64,000 nucleotides of DNA, taken from the NCBI GenBank assembly GCA_023630585.1, contig CM042548.1:8753527-8817526 (forward strand), written 5' to 3'. The position numbers and the translations under genes are program-made. The notes beneath the pieces were generated by a model, which worked only from the letters and a program-made list of their open reading frames with translations, ran no database searches and was not told where the DNA came from. This DNA comes from Cranoglanis bouderius. Its lineage: Eukaryota; Chordata; Actinopteri; Siluriformes; Cranoglanididae. This document shows positions 1 through 11,345 of this stretch, piece after piece. How positions within the stretch are numbered: the first letter of the stretch is position 1; the number at the start of each line of letters is the position of its first letter.

Positions 1-1445
1 CAAAAAATTCACAAAAATACTCTGCTCTCATGGATATCAAACAATTACAAACAAAGCACAGGTTTATCCAAAAATAATACTTGTTAAATATATGTGTGAA
101 ACAATTATTGGCACCCTTTTAGTCAATACTTTGTGCTACCTCCCTTTGCCAAGATAACAGCTCTGAGTCTTCTCCTATAATGCCTGATGAGGTTGGAGAA
201 TACAATGCAAGGGATCTGAGACCATTCCTCCATATAGAATCTCTCCAGATCCTTCAAATTTCGAGGCTCACGCTCTCCTCTTCAGTTCACCCCACAGGTT
301 TTCTATGGGTTTCAAGTCAGGGGACTGGGATGGCCATGGCAGGACCTTGATTCTGTGGTCAGTAAACCATTTTTGCGTTGATTTTGATGTATGTTTTGGA
401 TCATTGTCCTGCTGGAAGATCCAACCACAGCCCATTTTAAGCTTTCTGGCAGAGGCAGTCAGGTTTTCATTTAATATCTTGCCATGTATCCTAATAAAAT
501 GTCCAGGTCCTCTGGCAGAAAAACAGCCCAAAACATTAAAGAGCCAACACCATATTTAACCATGGGCATGAGGTACTTTTCCATATGGCTACCTCTCTGT
601 GTGCGCCAAAACCACCTCTGGTGTTTATTGCCAAAAAGCTCTATTTGGGTTTCATCTGACCATAGAACCCGATCCCATTTGAAGTTACAGTAGTGTCTGG
701 CAAACTGAAGACGCTTGAGTTTGTTTTTGGATGAAAGTAGAGGCTTTTTTCTTGAAACCCTTCTAAACAGCATGAAGTGACTTTGGATTGTAGTTTTGGA
801 GACTTTCTGACCCCAAGACACAACTAACTTCTGCAATTCTCCAGCTGTGATCCTTGGAGATTTTTTGGCCACTCGAACCATCCTCTTCACAGTGCTTTGA
901 GACAATATAGACATGTCTTCTTCCAGGTTGATTCATAACATTTCCAGTTCACTGGAACTTCTTAATTATTAATAATTGAAATGGTTCTGCTATATTCTTA
1001 TAACCACTTCCCATTTTGTGAAGCTCAACAACCTTTTGTGGCACATCACAGCTATATTCCTTGGTCTTACCTGTTGTTATGAATGACTAAGGGAATTTGG
1101 CATATGTGTTACCTCATATTTATACCCCTGTGAAACAGGAAGTCATGGTTGAACAATTCCTAGTCACCCAGGTGTACTAAAAATATGTAAAATATGAATG
1201 GGAATATACTTCAAACATATTTTTCCCATATGAATTCATAGGGGTGCCAATAATTGTTGCACATCTATATTTAACAAAGTTTTTTTTAACATATAAAACT
1301 GTTGTGTTTGCAATTGTTTGATATCCATGAGAGCAGAGTATTTTTTTTTTAAACAAAAGATCAAAAGGTTAAATAATAAAGACAATTTTCAAAGCCTTCT
1401 TTGCTCATATTTACCAAAGGGTTCCAATATTTGTGGAGGGCACTG
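1..1445 (-). mobile_element. Tc1-like transposon, subfamily A, left end cut by window
   Basis: The element ends at GGGCACTG followed by the target TA (1446-1447). Both inner ends carry the subterminal text around GCAGAGTATTTTTG and GTGCCAATAATTG, inverted, as in IR/DR Tc1 elements. The left tip lies off the window. Its sequence matches the element at 44531-47965 closely enough to place both in one subfamily. It carries a decayed transposase on the minus strand. Confidence 0.88.
123..1074 (-). pseudogene. Tc1 transposase pseudogene (subfamily A)
   Basis: Reading on the minus strand gives the HTH region (TVKRMVRVAKKSPRITAGEL), the first Asp in VLWSDETQIELFG, the second in FQQDNDPKHTSKS, and the Glu in SPDLKPIENLWG, so it is DD34E-like. 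The start codon position reads ACA where the sister copy at 44909 has ATG. At least two frameshifts split the frame near 480-560 and near 270. The normal C-terminus ends at TGA near 123. It is not functional. Confidence 0.85.
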
Positions 1446-1456
1446 TATATTCAATA

Positions 1457-1915
1457 CTGTGCAAAAGTTTTAGGCACCCTCATTTTTTTTAGTACAAACT
1501 TTGTTATAGATTTTATGACTTGTACATTATCAAGTCAGTACAAAAAACATTTTAGGTTCCCAAACATTAGTTTTCTAGCACAAAATTAAATGTTACGGAA
1601 AAATGTTTGTATGTCATTAAAGAAAGCAGCATATTACGTCCGAGACCACTTTTCAAACAAAAAAACACAATGAAGGCTGCTGGGTTTTGTCGCAAAAATA
1701 AGAAGCAAGTGCGAAAGTCAAAGTCTCCAGAAGAACTTTGGCTGGTTCTGCAAGATGCTCAATAAAACATACCAGCTCATTTCCTTGTAAAACTAGACAA
1801 ATTGTACCGGAGTATTACTACTGTTTACTGCTCTTTATGTTTTTTGTTTGTTTGTTTGTTTTGTTTTTTTAAACTCTACAGCATATCTTAGCATGTACCT
1901 AAAACTTTTGCACAG
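1457..1915. mobile_element. Non-autonomous Tc1-type element (MITE), copy 1
   Basis: A 459-bp element is bounded by perfect-looking inverted ends CTGTGCAAAAGTTTTAGG / CCTAAAACTTTTGCACAG and flanked by TA on both sides. It has no transposase. A second copy lies at 34154-34704 in the opposite orientation, and a truncated one near 8670-8880. It sits 10 bases from the end of the preceding Tc1 element and borders a TA microsatellite, which may have grown from its target site. Confidence 0.85.
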
Positions 1916-1917
1916 TA

Positions 1918-2008
<91 letters not shown>
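1916..2008. repeat. (TA)n(CA)n microsatellite
   Basis: About 50 bases of alternating TA are followed by about 35 bases of CA, directly abutting the right end of the MITE. Open frames across it are artefacts of the repeat. Confidence 0.97.
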
Positions 2009-2010
<2 letters not shown>

Positions 2011-2539
2011 TGTTAGCTCTAATAAGTCAAAAATACACTGATCTAATTTTACATTAATGAACTCAAAACATTGTCCATTTACCTTGACAGAAAGCAAGAG
2101 CACATTACTTGAGGGAATGGTGCGGAGCTTACAGAAAGTGTCTGTTAATATTGGTGAGTTCAAAAGACCTACGCAGATCATTCCAGATTCATATGTTGAT
2201 CTGCTCATCTCTGATACATTTGTTGTTTTTTAAGCAATAACTTGTAAAAGCATACTCCAATATTTTTGCAAAGTTCCTATGCAAAATGCTTAGCAGTTGG
2301 TAGGTCTGATAATAATATATATGGTATATAATATAATGGGTAATAAATGTCATTGGATATCATGACAACATAATATTGTACAGCTGACAATATTGTTATC
2401 ACACAGCCTATCAGCTGTTATCTCCACTAAAGACAACCTTTGTAGTGCTTAGAATTTGCTTCTGGGCACTACGAATATTTGGTAATGCCAAATACTGACA
2501 AATAATGTTCAACACTCCCTTACACCAGGCCTTTGTTAA
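2009..2539. other. Unassigned A/T-rich sequence
   Basis: I see no gene, transposon end or conserved motif here. A small direct repetition of ATATAAT-type words near 2305-2335 is the only local structure. Confidence 0.5.
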
Positions 2540-2544
2540 TTATG

Positions 2545-2890
2545 TCCTCTGGGGAGGTTTGTCATAGCCTACATGGAAGATATGAAAGATCATATTCAGC
2601 ATGTTAAATTGCTCATTAAAGCTGAGAAGTGTGAATTTCTAATGCCCAAAATGTCTTTCATGGTGTCATTATTAGTAAAGAAGGGGTTATCATGGATGAC
2701 ACAAAAGCTGGTGAAGTTACACAGTGGCAGACATGGTAAAACTTTAAGGACCTCCAGAGGCTTTTAGGATTCACCAATTTCTTTTGATGCTTCTATTGAT
2801 CTGGTATTTTTATTCCATAGCTGCACCCCTTACCTCACTTTTAGGGGTGGCATTAACCTGCACCCTGGGTGACCCAATCGTAAGTGGACA
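2545..2890 (+). mobile_element. Relic fragment of Ty3/gypsy pol (RT thumb region)
   Basis: The plus strand reads AYMEDMKDHIQHVKLL, then IKAEKCEFLMPKMSFM and, in a shifted frame, LLGFTNFF. This matches the part of gypsy pol just after the YLDD box, normally followed by KAEKCEF and the RFLGFANFYRRF stretch. YMED replaces the catalytic YLDD. It is short, frameshifted and without LTRs, so it is an old relic of a different gypsy lineage from the element at 11570-16827. Confidence 0.65.
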
Positions 2891-3197
2891 GCACTAACTA
2901 CAGATGTGAATAGTGTCCAATGTGTCTCGGAGACACACTGCAATCCAATCACTCAAACCACCTCCAGAGGTGGTCTTGACCAACATATGACCAAATAACA
3001 TTTGTAGTGTGAATGCAAACTTGTACCAATGTATCCTGGACAGCAACAAAGGACTAGCTAAACACACCAACTGCTTAAGACCAAATGTTGGTGAGAATCT
3101 AAAACTACAGAGTGTCTCAAAAGTCTCCATACATAGGGGACCATGAATGCCAGCTCCACAACGGTTGTGCCTTTATCAGTGCCTTCATCAGGTATTT
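2891..3197. other. Unassigned repeat-like sequence
   Basis: This stretch has the look of an old DNA-transposon fragment: TGTCTCGGAGACACA is palindromic, and AGAGTGTCTCAAAAGTCTCC near 3110-3130 resembles transposon ends common in fish genomes. No coding frame is convincing, and family assignment needs a library search. Confidence 0.3.
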
Positions 3198-3400
3198 ATG
3201 GCCAAAACCATATCACCCTGCAGTTCTCTCCTGGTTTCCCACTGAAGCTAAGCAGGGTTGAGCCAGTACCTGGATGGGAGACATCCCGGGGAAAACTAAG
3301 GTTGATGCTGGAAGTGGTATAAGGGAGGCCAGCAGGTGGTGCTCTCCCTGTGGTCTGTGTGGGTCCTAATGCCCCAGTATAGTGACAGGGACACTATACT

Positions 3401-3432
<32 letters not shown>
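3198..3432 (+). mobile_element. 5S-rRNA-derived SINE (SINE3 type)
   Basis: The head resembles 5S rRNA, with the internal Pol III promoter words AAGCTAAGCAGGG (near 3245) and GTACCTGGATGGGAGAC (near 3267). It is followed by the tail typical of the fish SINE3 family (GGCCAGCAGGTGGTGCTC, then GGACACTATACTG) and a poly-A run of about 28. The 5S part is diverged and shortened between the boxes, so this is a retroposon and not a 5S gene. Confidence 0.85.
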
Positions 3433-3435
<3 letters not shown>

Positions 3436-3690
3436 TGCCTGGTGTGCAGTCAGCATTCTAATTCATTCCAAAGGTGTTCAGTGGGGGGTCACTAAAGTTC
3501 TTCCACACCAGCCATGGCAAACCATGTCATTATGGACCTCACTTTGTGCACAGGGGCACTGTCATGTTGGAACAGGTTAGGCCCCTTAGTTCCAGTGGAG
3601 GAATATCTTAAAGCTACATCATCAAAGATATTCTAGACAATTGTGTACTTCCAACTTTGGCAACTTCTGGCAACAGTTTGCAGAAGACCC
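3433..3690 (-). mobile_element. Tc1/mariner-superfamily transposase fragment
   Basis: On the minus strand the text around 3500-3600 reads LFQHDSAPVHK-like and contains MTWFAMAG. This corresponds to the second catalytic Asp region of a Tc1/mariner-type transposase common in fish, one that ends PLNTF in related copies. Only about 260 bases remain and no ends were found. The family name is not assigned. Confidence 0.5.
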
Positions 3691-3697
3691 ACATACA

Positions 3698-3879
3698 GTT
3701 GGGTCCATAAGTATTTGGACAGTGACATAATTTTGGTAATTTTGCATCTGTACACCACCACAATGGATTTGAAATTAAGCAGGCATTAGACGTTCAGTTT
3801 TAATTTAAGGGGTTTAACAAAAATATTGCACTTTCTGTTTAGGCATTACAGCCATTTCTAAAGCTGAAAGTCTACACTT
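3698..3879. mobile_element. Left part of a DNA transposon with GGGTCCATAAG end
   Basis: The stretch opens GTTGGGTCCATAAGTATTTG, a terminal sequence I recognise from fish Tc1/mariner-type non-autonomous elements. It stops abruptly near 3880, where text of the neighbouring Tc1 element begins. The matching right end was not found. Confidence 0.45.
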
Positions 3880-4976
3880 TAATGGCACCTGTCAAAGGGT
3901 GGGATATATTAGGCAGCAAGTGAACAATCAGTTCTCGAAGTTGATGTGTTGGAAGCAGGAAAAATGGGCAAGCGTAAGGATCTGAGTGACTTTGACAAGG
4001 GCCCAATTGTGATGGCTAGACAACTGGGTCAGAGCATCTCCAAAACAGCAGGTCTTGCGGGGTGTTCCTGGTATGCAGTGGTTAGTACCTACCAAAAGTG
4101 GTCCAAGGAAGGACAACCAGTGAACCAGTGACAGGGTCATGGGAGCCCAAGGCTAGCCTGTCTGGTCTGATCCCACAGAAGAGCTACTGTAGCACAAATT
4201 GCTGAAAAGGTTAACACTGGCTATGACAGAAAGGTGTCAAAACACACATTGGAAAGTAGCTTGCTGCATATGAGGCTGCGAAGCCGCAGACCAGTCAGTG
4301 TCCATACTGACCTCTGTCCACCCCCGAAAGCACCTACAATAGACACATGAGCATCAGAACTGGACCATGTAGCAGTGAAAAACTTTGGCCTAGTCTGATG
4401 AATCAAGTTTTCTTTCACATCATGTGGATGGTCGGGTGTGTGTGCGTCACTTACCTGGGGAAGAGATGACACCAGGATGCACTATGGGAAGAAGGCAAGC
4501 CAGCAGAGGCAGTTCTGCTCTGGGCAGTGTTCTGCTGGGAAAACATGAGTCCTGGCATTCATATGGATGTAACTTTGGCACATACCACCCACCTAAACAT
4601 TGTTGCAGACCAATTATGCCCCTTCATGACAACTGTATTCCCTAATGGCCTCTTTCTGCAGGATAATGCATCCTGCTACACTGCAAAAATTGTTCAGGAA
4701 TGGTTTGAGGAATATGACCTCCAAATTCCCCAGATCTAAATCCAATTGTGCATCTGTGGGATGTGCTGGATAAACAAGTCTGATCCATGGAGGCCCCACC
4801 TTGCAACTTATAAGACTTACAGGATCTGCTGCTAATGTCTTGGTGCCAGATACCACAGCATACCTTCATAAGTCTTGTGGAGTCCATGCTTTGATGGGTC
4901 AGAGTTGTTTTGGCGGCACAAGGGGTACCTACCCAACATTAGGCAGGTCGTTTTAATTTTATGGCTGATTGGCGTA
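3880..4976 (+). mobile_element. Tc1-like transposon, subfamily G, left end truncated
   Basis: The element starts inside the usual left leader (GGCACCTGTCAAAGGGTGG) at its junction with the previous fragment. It runs to TTTTAATTTTATGGCTGAT at the right end. The right tip coincides with the TA used by the next Tc1 element, so the two are stacked end to end. A shorter copy of the same subfamily lies at 29625-30330. Confidence 0.8.
3964..4942 (+). pseudogene. Tc1 transposase pseudogene (subfamily G)
   Basis: It starts MGKRKDLSDFDKG with the N-terminal HTH (QSISKTAGLAGCS). It continues through HHVDGRVCVRHLPGEEM, the QDNASCYTAKIVQEWFEE segment with the second catalytic Asp, and a remnant of the usual NPIEHLWDVLDKQVRSMEAP text in shifted frames. 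The frame breaks first after residue 62 (stop at 4129) and again around 4400, 4640 and 4740. It is not functional. Confidence 0.82.
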
Positions 4977-6594
4977 CAGTATCTCACAAAAGTGAGTACA
5001 CCCCTCACATTTTTGTAAATATTTTATTATATCTTTTAATGGGACAACACTGAAGAAATGACACTTTGCTACAATGTAAAGTAGTGAGTGTACAGCTTGT
5101 ATAACAGTGTAAATTTGCTGTCCCCTCAAAATAACTCAACACACAGCCATTAATGTCTAAAATGCTGGCAACAAAAGTGAGTACACCCCTAAGTGAAAAC
5201 GTCCAAATTGGGCCCAAAGTGTCAATATTTTGTGTGGCCACCATTATTTTCCAGCACTGCCTTAACCCTGTTGGGCATGGAGTTCACCAGAGCTTCATAG
5301 GTTGCCACTGGAGTCATCTTCCACTCCTCCATGATGATATCACAGAGCTGGTGGATGTTAGAGACCTTGCGCTCCCCCACAGATGCTCAATAGGGTTTAG
5401 GTCTGGAGATATGCTTGGCCAGTCCATCACCTTTACCCTCAGCTTCTTTAGCAAGGTGGTGGTCGTCTTGGAGGTGTGTTTGGGGTCGTTATCATGTTGG
5501 AATACTGCCCTGCGGCCCAGTTTCCGAAGGGAGGGGATCATGCTCTGCTATAGTATGTCACAGTACATGCTGGCATTCATGGTTCCCTGAATGAACTGTA
5601 GCTCCCCAGTGTCGGCAGCACTCATGCAGCCCCAGACCATGACACTCACACCATCATGCTTGACTGTAGGCAAGACACACTTGTCTTTGTACTCCTCATC
5701 TGGTTGTCGCCACACATGCTTAACACCATCTGAACCAAATAAGTTTATCTTGGTCTCATCAGACCACAGGACATGGTTCCAGTAATCCATGTCCTTAGTC
5801 TGCTTGTCTTCAGCAAACTGTTTGCGGGCTTTCTTGTGCATCATCTTTAGAAGAGGATTCCTTCTGGGACGACAGCCATGCAGACCAATTTGATGCAGTG
5901 TGCGGCGTATGGTCTGAGCACTGACAGACTGACCCCCCCACCCCTTCAACCTCTGCAGCAATGCTGACAGCACTCATACGTCTATTCTGCAAAGCCAACC
6001 TCTGGATATGATGCTGAGCACGTGCACTCAACTTCTTTGGTCGACCATGGCGAGGCCTGTTCTGAGTGGAACCTGTCCTGTTAAACCGCTATATGGTCTT
6101 GGCCACTGTTCTGCAGCTCAGTTTCAGGGTGTTGGCAATCTTCTTATAGCCTAGGCCATCTTTATGAGCAACAATTCTTTTTTTCAGATCCTCAGAGAGT
6201 TCTTTGCCATGAGGTGCCATGTTGAACTTTCAGTGACCAGTATGAGAGAGTGTGAGAGCGATAACACCAAACTTAACACACCTGCTCCCCATCCACACCT
6301 GAGACCTTGTAACACTAAGGAGTCACATGACACCGGGGAGGGAAAATGACTAATTGAACCCAATTTGGACATTTTCACTTAGGGGTGTACTCACTTTTGT
6401 TGCCAGCGGTTTAGACGTTAATGGCTGTGTGTTGAGTTATTTTGAGGGGACAGCAAATTTACACTGTTATACAAGCTGTACACTCACTACTTTACATTGT
6501 AGCAAAGTGTCATTTCGTCAGTGTTGTCCCATGAAAAAATATAATAAAATATTTACAAAAATGTGAGGGGTGTACTCACTTTTGTGAGATACTG
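4977..6594 (-). mobile_element. Complete Tc1-like transposon, subfamily F, with long IR/DR ends
   Basis: The element is 1618 bp and flanked by TA on both sides. Inverted repeats of about 237 bp (4977-5212 and 6356-6594) each contain an outer and an inner copy of AAAGTGAGTACACCCCT, the classic IR/DR transposase-binding layout. Its left target TA is the right edge of the preceding Tc1 element. Because the ends are mirror images, both give similar spurious open frames. Confidence 0.93.
5222..6220 (-). pseudogene. Tc1 transposase pseudogene (subfamily F)
   Basis: It begins MAPHGKELSEDLKKRIVAHK and ends NNGGHTKY before TGA. It keeps VLWSDETKINLFG (first Asp), FQHDNDPKHTSK (second Asp) and SPDLNPIEHLWG (Glu), so the DD34E triad survives at the sequence level. 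Lesions are a TAG stop after RTVAKTI near 6090, a frame change at a C-rich run near 5933-5945, and a small deletion after HLWG near 5375. It cannot make transposase. Confidence 0.9.
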
Positions 6595-8660
6595 TATATT
6601 GCACTGTATATGCCCGCTAGTATTAATGCCACAATGAGTATAACCAACAGATTTATATGTTTATTTGTTATAACTACAAACTAGCTGTAAAGAGCACAGT
6701 ACATACTGTTTACAAATTTTAAGGAGTCTATTTGGATTAGTCAAGGTAGCTGGACACAATATCATACAATTATACATTATTTCACAGAGTTTGCATTAAG
6801 AATGCAAAAGTATTGCAACTGTTTGAGATCGTACATTTATATGGAATCCCCATTTTAATGAAATTCTCCACACTTCTATAAAAATGCTTACAATACCACA
6901 CTAAAAACAACTGAACAGATTTTGTTAGGCAACTGAAAGATTAGTTACTAATGTAATTCAAACTATATTCCTCTTATGCATAGTACAAAGTGCACAGACA
7001 GAATTCATTCTTCAGCAACTATATATAAAAAGACCACCACCATATTGTTCTATCTTAGGCCGCAGTAAAGCCTGACAGCCCAGTTTACAGCTTCAGTTAT
7101 CTATGAGAGACAGGCAACAAATTAATCACCATAACACAACATAACACAACTTAATTACCTTAACACAACTTAATCACCATAAGGTAAAGAACAAGGGTTT
7201 GTCATAAAGGATGCCTAAGCTGCAGAGTGATTGTGTGTAAAATTTGTAAAATCCTGATCTAAATGTAACTCTGATGCTATGACATTTCATGGGGGGGGGG
7301 GGGGGGGTCATTTTTTTTCTGTTAAGTGTGCACAACAGTTCTACAAATAACTATAGTTATTTGACATATAACAAACAAGCTGCATTTCCTACAACTATGA
7401 CCTGCATAAAATATAAAACTGATGCAAATATGATTTGATGGCTCGGACACTTTTAAGTAGGCATGCATCTAGAATTATCATGCTTGTGAAATAAGCATGG
7501 CACTACCACGTGTCACACCCACACAGCCACAGTCAAGGCAAATATCTATTGTTACATCACAGATCACAGCTATTCACACAGAAACATCCTAGAACATATA
7601 GTACAGTCCTAAAATCATCTGAAGCACAGAATCTTTTTCCAGTGTAAATGTTCCCAGCATGTTCATGGGTCCACTCACCCCACTGCACAATTCCAATCTA
7701 TTAACTGACATAACACACAGCAGTATAATATCTCTACAAATTTAATGTCAGGTCAAATACTAAAACAAGCAGACTTTCTTTTCCCTTAAAACCCCCTACC
7801 CAAAATACTGACCAAAATTGCAGCCTACGGGTTTGTTCCCTCGCCTTCTTCCTCAAATTTCACACCTGGTTTGAAGTTTCTCTCTCCCAAGTCTCAGATA
7901 CAGATGCAGTGTAAGGGAGGAAAGCTCTTCAGACACTTGTTTTGTATTTCCTTTTTTCATTTGTTTGTCGCTTTTTAGATGAATCCACTGTTCATCCCTC
8001 CTCCCACTCAACAGGATGTAAAAAAAGATGAGGCACACAGTTAGAGAAAGGTAGACAGAGGAGTGCTACACTAAAAAAATATCTACAGAAGAACTTCACC
8101 TCCCTATTTAGAGGCTGGGTTTCAGGGGAGGCAAGCAAGCCTCAGCAAGCATGTTCTGAAGTAAAAGACACATTTTTATACACATAGGACTTCCTTTTTT
8201 CCAGCCTCTGGGTCCCACCTCCTCTCTGCCTCTGTCCCCCCAAAAAAAGGCTTCACAGGGTAAATAAGACTCAGCAGTACAGCTTACTGTAACATTCGAT
8301 ATTAACTATGGATGGATAAAAATCATACACTAAGTAGTCATTCAACAGTGAGTTTTTTTTTTTTAATTTTTATCTTGATTTAAGACTTAAATTAGACAGT
8401 TTCAAGCTTGGGATTAGTTAAATATCTAGATATAATAAATGTTAGATGTGTTTTTTAATCAATTAATAACAAGACAGGTAAATTTGCCTTTACATAGATT
8501 CTTAAAAACAGACCCTGCTTTTACCACAGCCTCAGAAGCACTCTACTTGCACAGCTGACAAAGGAGTTTTGATTGAAACATTCTGTTTCACTGGAAACTT
8601 GCACTGTGCACTATACGGAACTTTTACTACCTCCAACATAATTACTGAAGTACACTACAG
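6595..8660. other. Unassigned sequence, no gene seen
   Basis: Two kilobases hold no convincing exon or transposon. Local features are a short tandem of CATAACACAA-type words near 7128-7185, a run of 17 G at 7291-7307, and a C/T-rich patch near 7990-8260. The longest open frames lack any recognised motif. Confidence 0.5.
7291..7307. repeat. Poly-G run (17 G)
   Basis: An uninterrupted G run is followed shortly by a T run. It is a mononucleotide tract likely to be variable in length and error-prone in assembly. Confidence 0.95.
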
Positions 8661-8669
8661 TTAATTCCT

Positions 8670-8880
8670 GGATTCTTTGTCACACTTGCTTTTTTTGAAC
8701 GTAAACCCAGCAGGCTTCATTATGGTTTTTTGTCTGAAAAATGTTCTGTTACGTAATATTTTACTTTCTTACTGACATGCATCTTTAACATTTAATTGTG
8801 TTGGAAAAATAATGCTTGGAAATATAAAATGTTTTTGTACTGACTCATTAATGATGTCATAAAATAAACTTCTATAGCAA
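8670..8880. mobile_element. Truncated copy of the CTGTGCAAAAG MITE
   Basis: The words CAGGCTTCATTATGG, TTTTGTCTGAAAA, TTACGTAATAT and ACTGACTCATTAATG run in the same order as in the copy at 34154-34704, with substitutions. Neither terminal repeat is recognisable, so the ends are approximate. Confidence 0.65.
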
Positions 8881-8889
8881 AAGCAAAAG

Positions 8890-9866
8890 TATAGGAACAG
8901 ATAGTCTTAAAGTAAATTAAAGTAAATAACACTTTATATCTGGTTGCATATCCCTTGCTTGTAAAAACTGCATCAAGCCAGCAACCCACTGACCACCAAA
9001 CTGTTGCATTATTCTTTTGTGATGCTTTTCCAGGCTTGTACTGCAGCTTCTTTCAGTTGTTGTTTGTTTTGGGGGGTTTCTCCCTTCAGTCTCCTCTTCA
9101 GGAAATGAAATGCATGCTCAATTGGGTTAAGGTCTGGTGATTGACTTGGCCAGTCTAAAACCTTCCACTTTTTTCCCCTGTGTTGTGTTGGCAGTGTGAT
9201 ATGGGTCATTGGATGCCTTTCTCTGTAAACTGGCAGACACAATGTTTCTGTAGACTTCTGAATTCATTCTGCTGCACCATCATGAGTTACAACACCAATA
9301 AAGATTAGTGAGCCCATTCCAGAAACAGCCATGTAAGCATAAGCCATGACACTACCTCCACCATGCTTGATTGATGAGCTTGTATGTTTTGGATCATGAG
9401 CAGATCCTTTCGTTCTCCACACTTTGGCGGTTTGGAGGCCTTGGAGGTTAATCTTGTTTCAGAACTTTTGTGGCTCAACTCTGTATTTCTTTGCAAATTC
9501 CAATTTGGCCTTCCGATTCTTACTGCTGATGAGTGGTTTGTATCTTGTGGTATGGTCTCTATATTTCTGCTTTCAAAGACTTCTTCAAATGGTGGATTGG
9601 GATACCTTCACCACTTGCATGTGGAGGTTGCTGGTGGTCACTGACTGTTGCTTTTGGGTTTTTCTTCACAGCTCTTTTTGTCAATTGCTGTTGTTTTGCT
9701 TGGCCAACCTGTTTGATGTCTGGTTGTTAGTACTTCAGTAGTTTCTTTCTTTTTCAGGACATTCCAAATTGCTGTATTGGCTATGCTCAATGCTTGTGCA
9801 ATGGCTCTGATAGATTTTTCGTCTTTTCTCAGTTTCAGAATGGCTTGCTTTTCTACCATAGACAGC
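8890..9866 (-). mobile_element. Tc1-like transposon, subfamily E, decayed
   Basis: It contains a minus-strand transposase from the C-terminal end (9009) to the N-terminal HTH (9859), with A/T-rich flanks. A second decayed copy of the same subfamily is at 20890-21700, sharing the flank text AGTCTTAAAGTAAATTAAA. Terminal repeats are too worn to place. Confidence 0.75.
9009..9859 (-). pseudogene. Tc1 transposase pseudogene (subfamily E)
   Basis: The N-terminus reads MVEKQAILKLRKDEKSIRAI, then AQALSIANTAIWNVLKKKET, a clear HTH. Near the C-terminus SQSPDLNPIEHAFHFLKRRL carries the catalytic Glu. The middle, including the first catalytic Asp region, is scrambled by several frameshifts and stops, with partial text QRNTELSHKSSET. 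It is inactive. Confidence 0.78.
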
Positions 9867-10062
9867 TCACGAGACTCACGAGGGTGGACAAGAGAGTCTT
9901 GTGGTTGACTGTGTCAAACGCTGCTGAAAGGTCGAGAAGGCTGAGGACTGATGACAGTTTAGCTGATCTAGCAGCATGTTGCTTCTCACTGACAGCCAAA
10001 TGGGCTAATATGGCAGCATGGTCATCATGCAAAGGTACATGTTTGGCGAAAACCAAACTCAT
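9867..10062 (-). mobile_element. LINE reverse-transcriptase fragment
   Basis: The minus strand reads LLDLSAAFDTVNHKTLLSTL, the conserved RT block of CR1/L2/Rex1-type LINEs, including the first catalytic Asp (DLSAAFD). The open stretch is under 70 residues and nothing else of the LINE is present. The upstream residues (LHDDHAAILAHLAV) are not recognised. Confidence 0.5.
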
Positions 10063-10664
10063 CGTATCACCACGAACACCTCATACCAACTGTCAAGCAT
10101 GGTGGTGGATGGGTGATGATTTGGGCTTGTTTTCCAGCCATAGGTCCTGTGAAACTTGAAGTCATTGAGACAACCAAACAAGTTCACTTTTTACCAGAAT
10201 ATTCTTGAGAAAAATATGAGGCCATCTATCCAGCAGCTTAAACTAATTGGGTCATTGGGAAATTGGGTCATGCAACAGTGATCCCAAGTACACCAACAAA
10301 TCAACATCTGAATGGCTAAAAAAAATCAAGGTGTTGGAATGTTCAAGTCAAAGTCCAGAACTCAACCCCACTGAGATGCAGTGGCAGGATCTTAAGCGAG
10401 CTATGCACGAAAGGAATGCCTTCAAACATCAATGAATTGAAGCAATGTTGTAAAGAAAGTGTGCCAAAATTAATCAAAAACGATGTCATACACTGATAAA
10501 CTCCTACAGAAAACATTTACTTCAATTATTGTTGCTAAAGGTGGTTCTAGATGTTACTGAATTATATGGAAGAGTGGAGGTTATTAAAACAGCAAAGGGT
10601 TTCAACAAGCACATATGAGTTTTATGGAGAGGTGTCCACAAACCTTTGGCCATATAGTGTACCT
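10063..10664 (+). mobile_element. Tc1-like transposon right half, different subfamily
   Basis: The plus strand carries broken transposase text, including SDPKYTNKSTSEWLKKIKVL and SQSPELNPTEMQWQDLKRAM. This is the second catalytic Asp region and the NPIE block, with T replacing I. The right end has the common fish terminal text CCACAAACCTTTGGCCATAT. The left half is missing, cut at the LINE fragment. Confidence 0.65.
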
Positions 10665-11022
10665 TTTGAACCTAAGTTACAGAATAAACTCTGTGTATGG
10701 CCCTATATACATTTGTTGTGCTACAAACACTTTAATTAAAGCTGGCATTCTGCGTGAAATGTTTTACTCAGTTTAATTATAAGGTCCTGGAGCATTTCAG
10801 TCCATTTCAGATTAAGTTTCAATGGCACTTCTACAGTAACAGCATAAAACACAAATGTTTACAAACTCATAGAATTTGTCCAATAATTTAGATTAATTCT
10901 GACGAATCCTGTCTGCTTCCACAAAAGTGTTTGAAGTGCTTGAAGCCAGCTGTCCAAAAGTTGAAGTTGAACCGAAAGTTTGCTCTACAGCATTTCTTTG
11001 CACACGCTTAAGAATTTTGGAC

Positions 11023-11030
<8 letters not shown>
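10665..11030. other. Unassigned sequence
   Basis: No gene is seen. The end of the stretch (CTACAGCATTTCTTTGCACA, then TTTTGGACAGTACTA) resembles the worn end of another small Tc1-type element next to the TA array. Confidence 0.4.
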
Positions 11031-11101
<71 letters not shown>

Positions 11102-11134
11102 CACACACATACATTATATATATATATATATATA
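11031..11134. repeat. (TA)n microsatellite
   Basis: Two long TA runs are separated by an ATACACACACATACATT interruption. Open frames made of Tyr-Ile repeats across it are artefacts. Confidence 0.97.
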
Positions 11135-11345
11135 TTCAACCCCCATTGCAAATCAGACTTTCAGCTGTTTGCAATGAACTAATCAAACAAAAGCAATTGA
11201 AATAGTTCAACACAACAAATGCTTCAAGTGGTTTCCCCAAATTCAACTGAAAATGTAACTTATAATGACTTCTCCAGTCTCAAAATTATTCAACCCCCTG
11301 AACAGAATTCCTCACAACAGCACAAATGTGCAAAACTGGAGTTGT

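Noticed and set aside
3198..3432. 5S rRNA gene
   Set aside because: Head is diverged and shortened and joined to a SINE tail with poly-A, so it is a 5S-derived SINE.
5005..5244. Open frame similar to one at 6354-6566
   Set aside because: The two are mirror translations of the inverted terminal repeats of one Tc1 element.
10893..11205. Open frames of repeated Tyr-Ile
   Set aside because: Produced by the (TA)n array.
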